Below are positions 43,720 through 54,739 of a stretch of DNA of 64,000 nt, in pieces (within the stretch, counting starts at the first letter, position 1; each line of letters begins with the position of its first letter). This stretch comes from Pseudomonas atagonensis (GTDB lineage Bacteria > Pseudomonadota > Gammaproteobacteria > Pseudomonadales > Pseudomonadaceae): assembly GCF_011369485.1 (NCBI RefSeq), contig NZ_VXCA01000014.1, forward strand, positions 47,024-111,023. The letters run 5' to 3'. The position numbers were made by a program, and so were the translations under genes. The notes under the pieces were generated by a model. The model saw nothing but the letters and a program-made list of their open reading frames with translations. It ran no database searches and was not told where the DNA came from.

Positions 43720-45015
43720 TCACAACAACGAAATCGGGTAGCTGATAAAGATCCGGTTCTCGTCAAATTCGTTGGTGCTGAAGTCCCGGCGAATCGTCGC
43801 GTTACGCCATTTCACGTTGAGATTTTTTAGCGGCCCGCTCTGCACGGTGTAGGCCAGTTCCGACTCGCGGCCCCATTCCTTGCCATCGGTGATCGCCCCG
43901 GTATGCACGTTATCGCCGCTGATGTAGCGGTTCATCATGGTCAGGCCGGGGATGCCGAGGGCGACAAAGTTGTAGTCGTGGCGCAGTTGCCAGGACTTTT
44001 CCCTGGCGTTGTCATAACTGGCGTTGTAGCTGTCGTTGGCGAGCGTGCCGCCGCTGGTGCCGTTGACGCGCATCCAGGCGCTGTCGCCGGTCAGTTTCTG
44101 CAGACCGACATAGAAGGTGTTGCCGCCATATTTGGCCGAAAGCATGGCGAATGCGGTCTTGTTGTCGAGGTCGCCGGCCTGGGCACTGCCGTCTTCCTTG
44201 CCGGTGAAGAAGCCGAGGTTGGCACCCAGCGTCCAGTCGCCGACGGGTTGGCTGTGGCTGAGGTTGAAATACTGCTGCTGATAAATGTCAGTGAGTTCGG
44301 CGTACCACACGCCAACCAGCGTGCGCTTGTCGTTGAAGGTGTATTCGCCGCCTCCGAAGTTGAAGCGATCGGAGGTGAACGCGCCTTTGCCGTTCATTGA
44401 CATGTCCTCCATGCTCGCGTCGTTGCGCGGGCTGTTGCCCCGGAACTGGCCGCCGTAGACGGTCAGGCCATTGATCTCGGTGGATGTGATCTGGCCGCCG
44501 CGAAAGGTCTGGGGCAGGGAGCGGCCATCGTCGGAACGCAGGATCGGCAGCACCGGCATCCATTCCCCGACCTTCAGTTCAGTCTTCGACACCTTGGCTT
44601 TCAGCGCCACGCCGAGCCGGCCGAAATTGTCTGCCGGGCGCCCGTCATCGTGGATCGGCAGCAACTGCGTACCGCCCGTGCCTTTACCGCCATCGAGCTT
44701 TTGCGAATACATACCGAGCACGTCCAGACCGAAACCGACGGTGCCTTGAGTGAAGCCGGATTTGGCGTCGAGGATGAAGTTCTGCGTCCACTCTTCAGCC
44801 TTGCCCTGCGGGTAAGCGGGGTTGACGAAGTTGCGGTTGAAGTAGGCGTTGCGCAGGTTCAGCGTGGCTTTGCTGTCTTCCAGAAAACCTTCGGCATTGG
44901 CGCTCATCGGCAGTGCGAGGGCAAGGCTGCTGCAGCCGATCAGGCTGAGGGTAGAACGCGGGTGGGTGAGGAAAAAACGTGAAGGGCGGACGGAATTGCG
45001 GACGAGTGTGCTCAC
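43720..45015 (-). CDS. OprD-family outer membrane porin
   Basis: The 431-residue precursor has a long signal peptide ending PMSANAEG near residue 41. The mature beta-barrel shows OprD-family features: FLEDSKATLNLRNAYFNRNF at the start, KTELKVGEWMPVLPILRSDD, and a C-terminal strand ending in a hydrophobic residue (FISYPISLL). Together with the TRAP transporter and Udh it is probably the outer-membrane channel for uronates. The start at 45015 matches the signal peptide. Confidence 0.9.
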   Translation of the reverse strand: MSTLVRNSVRPSRFFLTHPRSTLSLIGCSSLALALPMSANAEGFLEDSKATLNLRNAYFNRNFVNPAYPQGKAEEWTQNFILDAKSGFTQGTVGFGLDVLGMYSQKLDGGKGTGGTQLLPIHDDGRPADNFGRLGVALKAKVSKTELKVGEWMPVLPILRSDDGRSLPQTFRGGQITSTEINGLTVYGGQFRGNSPRNDASMEDMSMNGKGAFTSDRFNFGGGEYTFNDKRTLVGVWYAELTDIYQQQYFNLSHSQPVGDWTLGANLGFFTGKEDGSAQAGDLDNKTAFAMLSAKYGGNTFYVGLQKLTGDSAWMRVNGTSGGTLANDSYNASYDNAREKSWQLRHDYNFVALGIPGLTMMNRYISGDNVHTGAITDGKEWGRESELAYTVQSGPLKNLNVKWRNATIRRDFSTNEFDENRIFISYPISLL

Positions 45016-45053
45016 TGTGACGCTCCCTGTTTCGTTTGTTGTTTTTATTATTT

Positions 45054-45073
45054 GTTATACGTCGTCGTACAAC
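45054..45073. promoter_or_regulatory. candidate uronate-regulator operator (porin side)
   Basis: GTTATACG and CGTACAAC flank TCGT; the arms match at seven of eight positions. It lies 39 bp before the porin start and resembles FadR/GntR-type operators. Confidence 0.5.
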
Positions 45074-45118
45074 ATGGTTGCGGATATTTCCTAGGTTTTT
45101 CGGGAATGTCAATCAGAA

Positions 45119-45131
45119 GTTATACGATGAC
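45119..45131. promoter_or_regulatory. third copy of the ATACGA-type site
   Basis: GTTATACGATGAC at 45119 shares the GTTATACG core with the site at 45054, 65 bp apart. It lies between the porin and the MFS gene at 45255. Confidence 0.35.
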
Positions 45132-45254
45132 CTTCTGTCATTACGCAGATCCCTGTCAGGCGTGAGACTGCTAAGGGATTTGTGTTGTCCATGGAATGTG
45201 TGTTGCCGGTGAAATTGCGGCAAACTTCATCCACCTCCCGCACAAGGCCTTTCA

Positions 45255-46910
45255 ATGGATCAATACGCCCCGCGCAACTGGCAACCTCACGAGAAGCCCA
45301 GTCTGCCCGGTTCCCCGTCGACGCCGCTGCATTCCAATCCCAAGCGCCTGGCCTATGCGCTGGTCGGTTTGCTGGTGGCTTTGACCGGTGGTTTGGGCAA
45401 TTCGCTGGTGGTTGCCAACCTGCCTTATCTGCAAGGCGCGCTCGGCGCGACCACGGCGGAAATGGCCTGGTTGCCGGCGGCGTATGTGATGACCAACGTG
45501 TCGATGAACCTGCTGCTGGTGAAGTTTCGCCAGCAGTTCGGTTTGCGCGCGTTCACTGAGGTGTTTCTGGTGCTGTATGCGCTGGTGACGTTCGGCCATT
45601 TGTTCGTCAATGACTTGAATTCGGCGGTGGCGGTGCGTGCGGCACACGGCATGGTCGGTGCCGCACTGAGTTCGCTGGGCCTGTATTACATGGTTCAGGC
45701 GTTCCCGGCGAAGTGGCGGATGAAGGCGCTGGTGCTCGGCCTGGGCACCTCCCAACTGGCGTTGCCGCTGGCACGATTGTTCTCCGAGGATTTGCTGCAG
45801 ATCGCTGAATGGCGCGGCTTGTATCTGTTCGAACTGGGTATGGCGCTGCTGTCGCTGGGCTGCGTGTTGCTGCTCAAACTGCCGCCGGGTGACCGCTTCA
45901 AAACCTTCGAAAAACTCGACTTCCTGACCTTCGCCATTCTCGCCACGGGCGTGGCGTTGTTGTGTGCGGTGCTGTCGCTGGGGCGCATTGACTGGTGGCT
46001 GGAGGCAGACTGGACTGGTGTGGCGCTGGCGTCGTCGATTGCGCTGATCGTCATGGGCCTGGCCATCGAGCACAACCGCAGTAACCCGATGCTGATGACC
46101 CGCTGGCTCGGCAGCGGGGCGATGGTGCGGCTGGCACTGGCGGTGATCCTGATCCGCATGGTCACCTCCGAGCAATCCACCGGTGCCGTCGGCTTCATGC
46201 AGAACCTCAACATGAGCAGTCAGCAGTTGCACAGTCTGTACGTGGTGATGCTGATCGGCAGCGTGGCGGGTCTGGCCACCAGTGCGCTGACCATCAGCCC
46301 GAAACACCTGATCATGCCGCTGATTATCTCGCTGGCGTTGATGGCGACCGGTTCGGTGATGGACAGTTATTCGAACAACCTGACCCGTCCCGAGAACCTG
46401 TATTTCAGTCAGTTTCTGTTGGCCTTCGGCAGTACGTTTTTCCTTGGCCCGACCATGGTGCTTGGCACCCGCAACGTTTTGACCAATCCGCGCAATCTGG
46501 TGAGTTTTTCGGTGCTGTTCGGGATCTGCAATAACCTCGGCGGGTTGATCGGTGCGGCGTTGCTCGGCACCTTTCAGATTGTCCGGGAGAAATTCCATTC
46601 CAGTCACATCGTCGAGCAACTGGTGATGTCGGATCCCTTGGTCGCCGCCCGGGTGGCGAGCGGCGGCACGGCGTACGGCTCGTTACTGGCCGATCCGAGC
46701 CTGCGCAATCTGGCCGGGATTCGCAGCCTCGCCAATGCTGCCACCCGCGAAGCGAACGTGCTGGCCTATAACGATGTCTTCATGCTGATCGCCGTGATTG
46801 CGGTGCTGACCATGATCTGGATTTCCATTCGGGCGCTGTGGCTGATGAGCACCACCAAAGCCGTCGAGCCAGCGCCTTCCGTACCTTCGAGCGGTGCCAC
46901 TCCTTCATGA
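45255..46910 (+). CDS. MFS transporter, DHA2 (EmrB-like) drug/metabolite efflux
   Basis: The 551-residue protein has about 14 membrane segments, as in DHA2/EmrB pumps. The first helix begins LAYALVGLLVALTGGLGNSL, and LPYLQGALGATTAEMAWLPA and YVMTNVSMNLLL follow. A periplasmic adaptor (HlyD/EmrA) gene follows with ATGA overlap, so the two form an inner-membrane efflux unit. No outer-membrane TolC-type gene is next to them. The substrate is unknown. Confidence 0.87.
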   Translation: MDQYAPRNWQPHEKPSLPGSPSTPLHSNPKRLAYALVGLLVALTGGLGNSLVVANLPYLQGALGATTAEMAWLPAAYVMTNVSMNLLLVKFRQQFGLRAFTEVFLVLYALVTFGHLFVNDLNSAVAVRAAHGMVGAALSSLGLYYMVQAFPAKWRMKALVLGLGTSQLALPLARLFSEDLLQIAEWRGLYLFELGMALLSLGCVLLLKLPPGDRFKTFEKLDFLTFAILATGVALLCAVLSLGRIDWWLEADWTGVALASSIALIVMGLAIEHNRSNPMLMTRWLGSGAMVRLALAVILIRMVTSEQSTGAVGFMQNLNMSSQQLHSLYVVMLIGSVAGLATSALTISPKHLIMPLIISLALMATGSVMDSYSNNLTRPENLYFSQFLLAFGSTFFLGPTMVLGTRNVLTNPRNLVSFSVLFGICNNLGGLIGAALLGTFQIVREKFHSSHIVEQLVMSDPLVAARVASGGTAYGSLLADPSLRNLAGIRSLANAATREANVLAYNDVFMLIAVIAVLTMIWISIRALWLMSTTKAVEPAPSVPSSGATPS

Positions 46911-48049
46911 CCGAACCGACCACCACAACCACCAACGCCATTGCCGCCACGCCTGAAGGTGTCGCGCCACCGTCATCGCCGAACACCGAGCCACGCTCGT
47001 TGCGGGTGCGGATCATCTCTTCGCTGGGTTTCGCCGCGATTGCCATCGTCGGTGTGTTGATCGTGTTGTATGCCTGGCAATTGCCGCCGTTCAGCAGCGC
47101 GGTTGAAACCACTGAAAACGCGCTGATTCGCGGGCAGGTGACGATCATTGGCCCGCAGCTCGCCGGTTATGTCTACGAGGTGCCGGTGCAGGATTTCCAG
47201 TACGTGAAGGCTGGGGATTTGCTGGTGCGTCTGGATGACCGCATTTACCAGCAACGCCTCGATCAGTCGCTGGCGCAACTGGCGGTGCAGAAAGCGGCAT
47301 TGGCCAACGTTGTGCAGCAACGCAACAGCGCCGAAGCGACGATCAAGCTGCGCCAGGCCGTGCAGGCCGACAGCGAAGCGCAGTTGCGCAAAAGTGAAGC
47401 GGATCTGCGCCGGAACAAGGAGCTGGTCAGCGACGGCTCGGTGTCCAAACGCGAGATGGACGTCGCGCTGGCGGCCAATGCGCAAGGCATCGCGGCGGTG
47501 GCGCAGGCCAAGGCCAATCTGGAAATCGCCCGGCAGGATCTGCAAACCGTGATCGTCAATCGCGGCTCGCAGGAAGCGGCAGTGGCCAGCGCGGAAGCGG
47601 CGGTGCAACTGGCGCGGATCGATCTGTCGAATACGCGCATTGTCGCCCCGCGCGACGGCCAGCTCGGGCAGATCGGCGTGCGTCTGGGCGCCTACGTCAA
47701 CTCTGGCGCACAGTTGATGGCGTTGGTGCCGAACCAGAAATGGGTGATTGCCAATATGAAGGAAACCCAGATGGATAACGTCCGGGTCGGGCAACCGGTG
47801 CGGTTCACCGTCGATGCGTTGAACCACAAGAAATTTACCGGGCATGTGCAGCACATCTCGCCGGGGACGGGCTCGGAGTTCGCCTTGTTGCAGGCCGACA
47901 ACGCCACCGGCAACTTCGTCAAGATCGCTCAGCGCGTGCCGGTGCGGATCACCATTGATCCGGATCAGCAGGAAGAAGAGCGTTTGCGTCCGGGGATGTC
48001 GGTGGTGGTGAGCATCGACACCGCCGCGGGCGATACCCAGCCCCACTGA
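46907..48049 (+). CDS. HlyD/EmrA-family membrane fusion protein
   Basis: The 380-residue protein has one N-terminal membrane helix near residues 43-63, a lipoyl-like hairpin start (RGQVTIIGPQLAGYVYEVPV), a long coiled coil of alternating Ala/Gln/Arg near 120-215, and the beta-barrel segment DNVRVGQPVRFTVDALNHKK. It links the MFS pump to an outer-membrane channel. The ATG at 46907 overlaps the pump stop, so translation is coupled. Confidence 0.9.
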   Translation: MTEPTTTTTNAIAATPEGVAPPSSPNTEPRSLRVRIISSLGFAAIAIVGVLIVLYAWQLPPFSSAVETTENALIRGQVTIIGPQLAGYVYEVPVQDFQYVKAGDLLVRLDDRIYQQRLDQSLAQLAVQKAALANVVQQRNSAEATIKLRQAVQADSEAQLRKSEADLRRNKELVSDGSVSKREMDVALAANAQGIAAVAQAKANLEIARQDLQTVIVNRGSQEAAVASAEAAVQLARIDLSNTRIVAPRDGQLGQIGVRLGAYVNSGAQLMALVPNQKWVIANMKETQMDNVRVGQPVRFTVDALNHKKFTGHVQHISPGTGSEFALLQADNATGNFVKIAQRVPVRITIDPDQQEEERLRPGMSVVVSIDTAAGDTQPH

Positions 48050-48077
48050 TCAACTCCGATCAACAGTTGACCTGCGT

Positions 48078-48935
48078 TTATCCAGCGATCATCGGTGGCA
48101 GGGTGCCGAGCAGCGAGACAGCGGCGACGGCGCCAATGCCGAGCAACCACTCGAGCATCACGCTGCGCCGGAGTGCGCCCATGCGCTGTTCGCAATCATC
48201 GATGCGCAGGCGGTTGAACAGCGCCAGCCCCAACATCCCCAGCACGATCAGCGCTTTGATCAGCAGAATCAGCGCGAATCCTGTGAACAACGGCGCCGGC
48301 CACCACTGACCGGTCAGTACGCGCACGTTGATCAGACCTGTGATCAACAGCCCGGCCACCAACGCATAACCGACACCACTGAAGCGCCGCAAAATCGCCG
48401 GTATTGGTTCACTTGGCTGAAACAAAATCATCACGAGCAACAACAACCCGCCCAGCCAAGCCGCCACGCAGATCAGGTGAATGATCTGGTTGAGAATCAG
48501 CAGTTGCCCGCTCAACCCATCGAGCATCGCGCCATGCCCGACCGGGGCCAGCGTCGCCAGCAATAATCCGCTCAAGCCCAGCCGCAGTGGCATGCTTGCC
48601 CGCCACGGCGTAAACAGCACTGCCACCAACACAGCGTTTAGCAGCAAGTGCCAACGCCACACCTGGCCAAAAAACGTTTTGCCCAGCACCAGCGCCAGCG
48701 TGTCCGGATCAAACGCGGCCGACGCTGAGCCGGCCATGCTCGCCGTGATCAACAGCGCCCAGACCACACCGCTGACCAGCGCGACGGCGGTCAGCCAACG
48801 CGCCAGCCGCGCCTGGTGCCGATCCACCGCCAGCGCGTCACCCTTGAGCAGCAACGGCCTGAACAGCCAGGCACCGAACAGCATCAACACCACGGTGAAA
48901 TGTACAAAGCGACACAGCACCAGCGCTTCACTCAT
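48078..48935 (-). CDS. copD: copper resistance protein CopD
   Basis: The 285-residue inner-membrane protein has eight predicted membrane segments and the CopD features LCRFVHFTVVLMLFGAWLF, a His-containing IIHLICVAAWLGGLLLLVM, and GLINVRVLTGQWW. CopD cooperates with periplasmic CopC in copper uptake or tolerance. The copC gene lies 3 bp upstream on the same strand. No copAB genes are present here. Confidence 0.9.
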   Translation of the reverse strand: MSEALVLCRFVHFTVVLMLFGAWLFRPLLLKGDALAVDRHQARLARWLTAVALVSGVVWALLITASMAGSASAAFDPDTLALVLGKTFFGQVWRWHLLLNAVLVAVLFTPWRASMPLRLGLSGLLLATLAPVGHGAMLDGLSGQLLILNQIIHLICVAAWLGGLLLLVMILFQPSEPIPAILRRFSGVGYALVAGLLITGLINVRVLTGQWWPAPLFTGFALILLIKALIVLGMLGLALFNRLRIDDCEQRMGALRRSVMLEWLLGIGAVAAVSLLGTLPPMIAG

Positions 48936-48938
48936 GAA

Positions 48939-49301
48939 TTACTGGCCAACCTTGAACTGATAGGCGCCTTCGCTTTTATGCGTGTCGACGGACACGGCGT
49001 GCCATTCGACTTTGTACTCACCCGCCGTCAACGCTGCGGCCGGCGTGACGATCAGGGTTTTCTTGTCGTTTTCGGTGGTCAGCGCTTTGACCGCGACAGG
49101 CGCGCCATCCTTAGTCAAAGTGACTTTGGTGAAACTGGCTTCAACACCTTCGGAAAAAGTCAGGCGCAGATCGGCCGGGGCGGCGACGGTGCTGTCGGCG
49201 GCCGGGGTCTGGTTTTTCAGGTGGGCGTGGGCGAATACGGAGGAGGCGGTGAAGAGCGAGGCGAGCAGGGCAGTGGTGGTCAGGATGTTCTTGAACAGCA
49301 T
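48939..49301 (-). CDS. copC: copper-binding protein CopC
   Basis: The 120-residue periplasmic precursor has a signal peptide ending SSVFA. The mature protein probably begins HAHLKNQTPA, which supplies the N-terminal His of the Cu(II) site. The C-terminal HAVSVDTHKSEGAYQF gives the other His and Asp ligands. The Met-rich Cu(I) site of the CopC from P. syringae is absent, so this looks like a Cu(II)-only CopC. Confidence 0.92.
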   Translation of the reverse strand: MLFKNILTTTALLASLFTASSVFAHAHLKNQTPAADSTVAAPADLRLTFSEGVEASFTKVTLTKDGAPVAVKALTTENDKKTLIVTPAAALTAGEYKVEWHAVSVDTHKSEGAYQFKVGQ

Positions 49302-49441
49302 CGCGGGTACCTCTGAGGCAGAATCGAAGAAGCCGTCAGTTTAGCCATCCGGCCACGCGTGTACGAAGTTTTGTTTTCAGCGGTCGCCCGCGCACCAGAG
49401 CGGATGCTAGTCTTGGGCATCGCTGTTGTCAGGGAGCCCTT

Positions 49442-50062
49442 ATGGGCAATCACAAGATCGAAATCCGCCGCAGTAACGTCGAAAAAATTCTCCTGGCGGC
49501 GGAAAAAGTCTTCGCCGAAAAAGGCTTCGGCAGCACCGCCATGGCCGACATCGCAGCCGAAGTGCAACTGCCGCGTTCCAACCTGCATTACTACTTCAGC
49601 ACCAAAAGCGAACTGTACAGCGCCGTGTTGTTCGATCTGCTGGAAGTGTGGAAACAGGACGCGCTGTGCTTCGAGATGTTCGACGATCCGCGCGTGGTGC
49701 TCAGCAGCTACATTCGCGCCAAGATGAACCACTCGCGCAGCCGGCCCTATGGCTCGAAAGTCTGGGCCAACGAAATCATCCACGGCGCGCCGACGCTAGG
49801 CGAAGCGCTGGATGTCAGCCTGTATGACTGGGCGAAAATGAAGGAAGCGAAGATCCGCCAATGGGTCGAAGACAAACGGATTCTGCCGGTGGAGCCGTCG
49901 AGCCTGCTGTACATGATCTGGGCCTCGACCCAGCATTACGCCGACTTCGATCATCAGGTGAATATTCTCAATGATCATCAGCCGCTGTCGGACATGCAGT
50001 TCGAACGGGCGGTGCAGACGGTGACCAGTGTGATCTTGCGCGGGATCGGCCTGGAGCCCTAA
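49442..50062 (+). CDS. TetR-family regulator, RutR-like
   Basis: The 206-residue regulator has a TetR DNA-binding domain: ILLAAEKVFAEKGFGSTAMA then DIAAEVQLPRSNLHYYFSTK. The C-terminal domain contains SKVWANEIIHGAPTLGEALD and YMIWASTQHYADFDHQVNIL, as in RutR and its relatives that sense pyrimidines. It converges on preA across a repeat, and the pyd genes follow, so it is probably the regulator of reductive pyrimidine degradation. Confidence 0.85.
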   Translation: MGNHKIEIRRSNVEKILLAAEKVFAEKGFGSTAMADIAAEVQLPRSNLHYYFSTKSELYSAVLFDLLEVWKQDALCFEMFDDPRVVLSSYIRAKMNHSRSRPYGSKVWANEIIHGAPTLGEALDVSLYDWAKMKEAKIRQWVEDKRILPVEPSSLLYMIWASTQHYADFDHQVNILNDHQPLSDMQFERAVQTVTSVILRGIGLEP

Positions 50063-50069
50063 AAGCAAA

Positions 50070-50244
50070 CCCTCACCCCAGCCCTCTCCCAGAGGGAGAG
50101 GGAGCCGACCGAGGTGTCCTGCGAGTTACATCGACCTGAAAGACCGGGTCGATTATGGATTCACAACAGCACTTTCAGGTCGGCGGAGTTTCGCAGCATC
50201 CCCCAATTAGTCCCCTCTCCTATGGGAGAGGGTTAGGGTGAGGG
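50070..50244. repeat. 175-bp element with 22-bp terminal inverted repeats (class 4)
   Basis: CCCTCACCCCAGCCCTCTCC at the left end pairs with GGAGAGGGTTAGGGTGAGGG at the right, with two mismatches. It lies between the convergent tetR and preA genes and looks like a non-coding miniature mobile-element type repeat. Confidence 0.8.
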
Positions 50245-50266
50245 GCTTTCATGGTCAGCCCACGAT

Positions 50267-51541
50267 TCAGACAGCAACGTGATACGGATTCCTCGGATCA
50301 TGATTCCAGTCCAGAAACGGTTTGCCCGTTTCCATCGGTACCATCTCGATGCAGTCCGCCACCGGGCAGGTGATCTGGCACAGATTGCAGCCCACACACT
50401 CCTCATCGATCACTTCATATTTATGCGTTCCGTCAGCCTGTTTCACGCTGCTGATCGCCTGGTGTGAAGTGTCTTCGCAAGCAATGTGGCAACGCCCGCA
50501 ACCGATGCACGCTTGCTGATCGATCTTAGCGATAACCTGATAGTTGATATCGAGGTACTTCCAGTCCGTGGTGTTGCCCACCGCGCGCCCGGAAAACTCG
50601 GCGATGCTGGCGTAGCCCTGACTGTCCATCCACCGCGACAGCCCGTCCTTCATCTCCTCGACAATCCGGAAACCGTGCAGCATCGCCGCCGTGCACACCT
50701 GCACCGCGCCGCTGCCCAGCGCCATGAATTCCGCCGCATCGCGCCAGCTGCCGATGCCGCCAATCCCACAGATCGGCAAACCCTGGGTCTGCGGATCACG
50801 GGCAATCTCGGCGACCATGTTCAGCGCGATCGGTTTGACCGCCGAGCCGCAATAGCCGCCGTGGGTGCTTTTGCTGCCGACGGTGGGCAGGGCGACCATG
50901 TGTTCGAGGTCGACGCTGGTGATCGAGTTGATCGTATTGATCAGCGACACCGCATCGGCGCCGCCACGATGCGCAGCTCGGGCGGCGACACGGATATCGG
51001 TGATGTTCGGCGTCAGTTTGACGATCACCGGCAGCGAGCAGTAGGTCTTGCACCAGCGCGTGACCTGTTCGACGTACTCCGGCACCTGACCGACCGCCGC
51101 GCCCATGCCGCGTTCGGGCATACCGTGGGGGCAGCCGAAGTTCAGTTCGATACCGTCAGCGCCCGTGGCTTCGACCAGCGGCAGGATGTGTTTCCAGGAC
51201 TCCTCGACGCAGGGCACCATCAGCGAAACAATCAGCGCACGATCCGGCCAGTCCTTTTTCACCTGGGTGATTTCGCGCAGGTTGATTTCCAGCGAGCGGT
51301 CGGTGATCAGTTCGATGTTGTTGATCCCGAGCACTTCACGATTGTTGCCGTAATGCGCCGAGTAGCGCGACGAGACATTGACCGCCGCCGGATCCTCCCC
51401 GAGGGTTTTCCAGACCACGCCGCCCCAGCCCGCCTCAAAGGCGCGCACCACGTTGTAGGCCTTGTCGGTGGGTGGCGCGGACGCCAGCCAGAAAGGGTTA
51501 GGCGCTTTGATGCCGGCGAAGACTATCGAGAGATCGGCCAT
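50267..51541 (-). CDS. preA: NAD-dependent dihydropyrimidine dehydrogenase subunit PreA
   Basis: PreA reduces uracil and thymine to the dihydro forms. The 424-residue FMN protein has the dihydroorotate-dehydrogenase-like barrel (FWLASAPPTDKAYNVVRAFE, GIELNFGCPHGMPERGMGAA, the catalytic Cys in GCP). The C-terminus has two [4Fe-4S] sites, CIGCGRCHIAC and CVGCNLCQITCP. The start ATG immediately follows the preT stop, so PreT supplies electrons in the same operon. Confidence 0.95.
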   Translation of the reverse strand: MADLSIVFAGIKAPNPFWLASAPPTDKAYNVVRAFEAGWGGVVWKTLGEDPAAVNVSSRYSAHYGNNREVLGINNIELITDRSLEINLREITQVKKDWPDRALIVSLMVPCVEESWKHILPLVEATGADGIELNFGCPHGMPERGMGAAVGQVPEYVEQVTRWCKTYCSLPVIVKLTPNITDIRVAARAAHRGGADAVSLINTINSITSVDLEHMVALPTVGSKSTHGGYCGSAVKPIALNMVAEIARDPQTQGLPICGIGGIGSWRDAAEFMALGSGAVQVCTAAMLHGFRIVEEMKDGLSRWMDSQGYASIAEFSGRAVGNTTDWKYLDINYQVIAKIDQQACIGCGRCHIACEDTSHQAISSVKQADGTHKYEVIDEECVGCNLCQITCPVADCIEMVPMETGKPFLDWNHDPRNPYHVAV

Positions 51542-52909
51542 TTACGCAGCCTCCACGTTGAGCATCAGTTGCGCGTTGATCGCTTCGGCGGCACGTTTGC
51601 CGTGTTGTACCGCTTGCACGGTGAGGTCTTGATCGAGGCTGGTGCAGTCGCCCCCTGCATACACGCCGGGGATGCTGGTGCGCAGGTTTTCATCGACCTG
51701 AATCCGCTCGCCCTGACGCTTGAGTTCACGGGCCAGCGGGTCGGCGAGGGCACTGCCGTCGAAGGCCTGGCCGATGGCTTTGAAGATCGCGTCGGCGGCC
51801 AGTTCGAAGGTTTCGCCGGTGGTTTGCAGGCGACCGTCGACCAGATCGGTGCGGGCGAAACGCATGCCGCGCACGTGACCCTGATCGTCGAGCAGCACTT
51901 CTTCCGGTTGCGCCCAGGTCAGCAGCCGTACCTGATTGGCCTTGGCGATGTCCTGTTCATGGCCGGTCGCGCCCATATCGGCGGCGCCTCGGCGATAGAC
52001 CAGATTGACGTCGCGGGCCCCGAGGCGAGCCATTTGCACGGCCATGTCGATGGCGGTGTTGCCGGCGCCGAGGACGATACAACGCTCGGCCAGCGGCAGT
52101 TGTGTGAGGTCATCGGCCTGGCGCAGTTCGCGGATGTAATCGGTGGCGGCGAGCAGGCCGGGAGCGTCTTCGTGGGGCAGGCCCAGCTGTTTGCTGGCGT
52201 TGAGACCGAGGCCGAGGAACACCGCGTCGAACTGCTGATGCAATTCGCTGAGGGTCAGATTTTCGCCGAGTTTGTGTCCGTGGCGGATTTCGATGCCGCC
52301 GATCTGCAGCAGGAAATCCAGTTCCTTCTGCGCGTAGTCGTCGACCAGTTTGTACTTGGCGATCCCGTATTCGTTGAGCCCGCCAGCCTTCTCCCGCGCC
52401 TCGAAAATCACCACGTCATGTCCATGCATGGCGCTGCGGTGAGCGCAGGACAAACCCGCTGGCCCGGCACCGACGACGGCGATACGTTTACCCGTGACAG
52501 CGGCGCGCTGGAACGGGTGCTCGCTGAAATGCGCATTGTCCACGGCGTAGCGTTGCAGCAGACCGATCAGCACCGGCGCGCACTCGTGGGCGTTGTTGCG
52601 CACGCAGGCTTGCTGGCAAAGGATTTCGGTCGGACAGACCCGGGCGCAACTGCCGCCGAGAATGTTCGCCGAAAGTATTTTCTGCGCGGCACCGGGCACG
52701 TTGTCCTGATGGATATTGCGGATGAACGACGGAATGTCGATTTCGCTCGGGCAGGCATTCACGCAGGGCGCGTCGTAGCAATACAGGCAGCGCGAAGCTT
52801 CCAGATGCGCCTGGCGGTCGTTGAGCGGTGGCGCCAGATCGGTGAAATGGCCGGCGAGGGCAGCCGCACTTTCGTGCGGGTGCGGGAGATGGTTCAGGGT
52901 CTCGATCAC
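51542..52909 (-). CDS. preT: NAD-dependent dihydropyrimidine dehydrogenase subunit PreT
   Basis: PreT passes electrons from NAD(P)H to PreA. The 455-residue flavoprotein has N-terminal iron-sulfur ligands (CLYCYDAPCVNACP and CARVCPTEILCQQAC), an FAD loop VVGAGPAGLSCAHRS and a NAD loop LGAGNTAIDMAVQMAR. The start is a GTG at 52909 with GAGG 10 bp upstream and the typical MIETLNHLPHPH beginning; the GTG at 52924 has no ribosome binding site. hydA lies upstream on the same strand, separated by a repeat. Confidence 0.93.
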   Translation of the reverse strand: MIETLNHLPHPHESAAALAGHFTDLAPPLNDRQAHLEASRCLYCYDAPCVNACPSEIDIPSFIRNIHQDNVPGAAQKILSANILGGSCARVCPTEILCQQACVRNNAHECAPVLIGLLQRYAVDNAHFSEHPFQRAAVTGKRIAVVGAGPAGLSCAHRSAMHGHDVVIFEAREKAGGLNEYGIAKYKLVDDYAQKELDFLLQIGGIEIRHGHKLGENLTLSELHQQFDAVFLGLGLNASKQLGLPHEDAPGLLAATDYIRELRQADDLTQLPLAERCIVLGAGNTAIDMAVQMARLGARDVNLVYRRGAADMGATGHEQDIAKANQVRLLTWAQPEEVLLDDQGHVRGMRFARTDLVDGRLQTTGETFELAADAIFKAIGQAFDGSALADPLARELKRQGERIQVDENLRTSIPGVYAGGDCTSLDQDLTVQAVQHGKRAAEAINAQLMLNVEAA

Positions 52910-52978
52910 GGTTTTGTGCCTCACGGTTATTTGAGGTGCTCTGCCTCTGATGGGCAGTGGTTTTTGTATTGCCTGAAA

Positions 52979-53084
52979 TTGATCGTTCCCACGCTCCGCG
53001 TGGGAATGCAGCCCGTGACGCTCCGCGTCACTGGACGCAGAGCGTCCCTTGAGGCATTCCCACGCAGAGCGTGGGAACGATCAA
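52979..53084. repeat. class-3 repeat with four nested arms
   Basis: TTGATCGTTCCCACGC begins and GCGTGGGAACGATCAA ends the element, with hairpins such as CCCACGCTCCGCGTGGG inside. A close relative lies at 56656. Confidence 0.88.
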
Positions 53085-53103
53085 TGAGGCCGGAGGCCTC
53101 GCT

Positions 53104-54641
<1,538 letters not shown>

Positions 54642-54739
54642 AGAAGCTAGTCGCAGTTTTACAATAGATCAAGATTATTTTTTATAAGCTTATGACTGTT
54701 TTAAGGTATTGAAAAATAACGATAAAAGTTAAAAATCAC

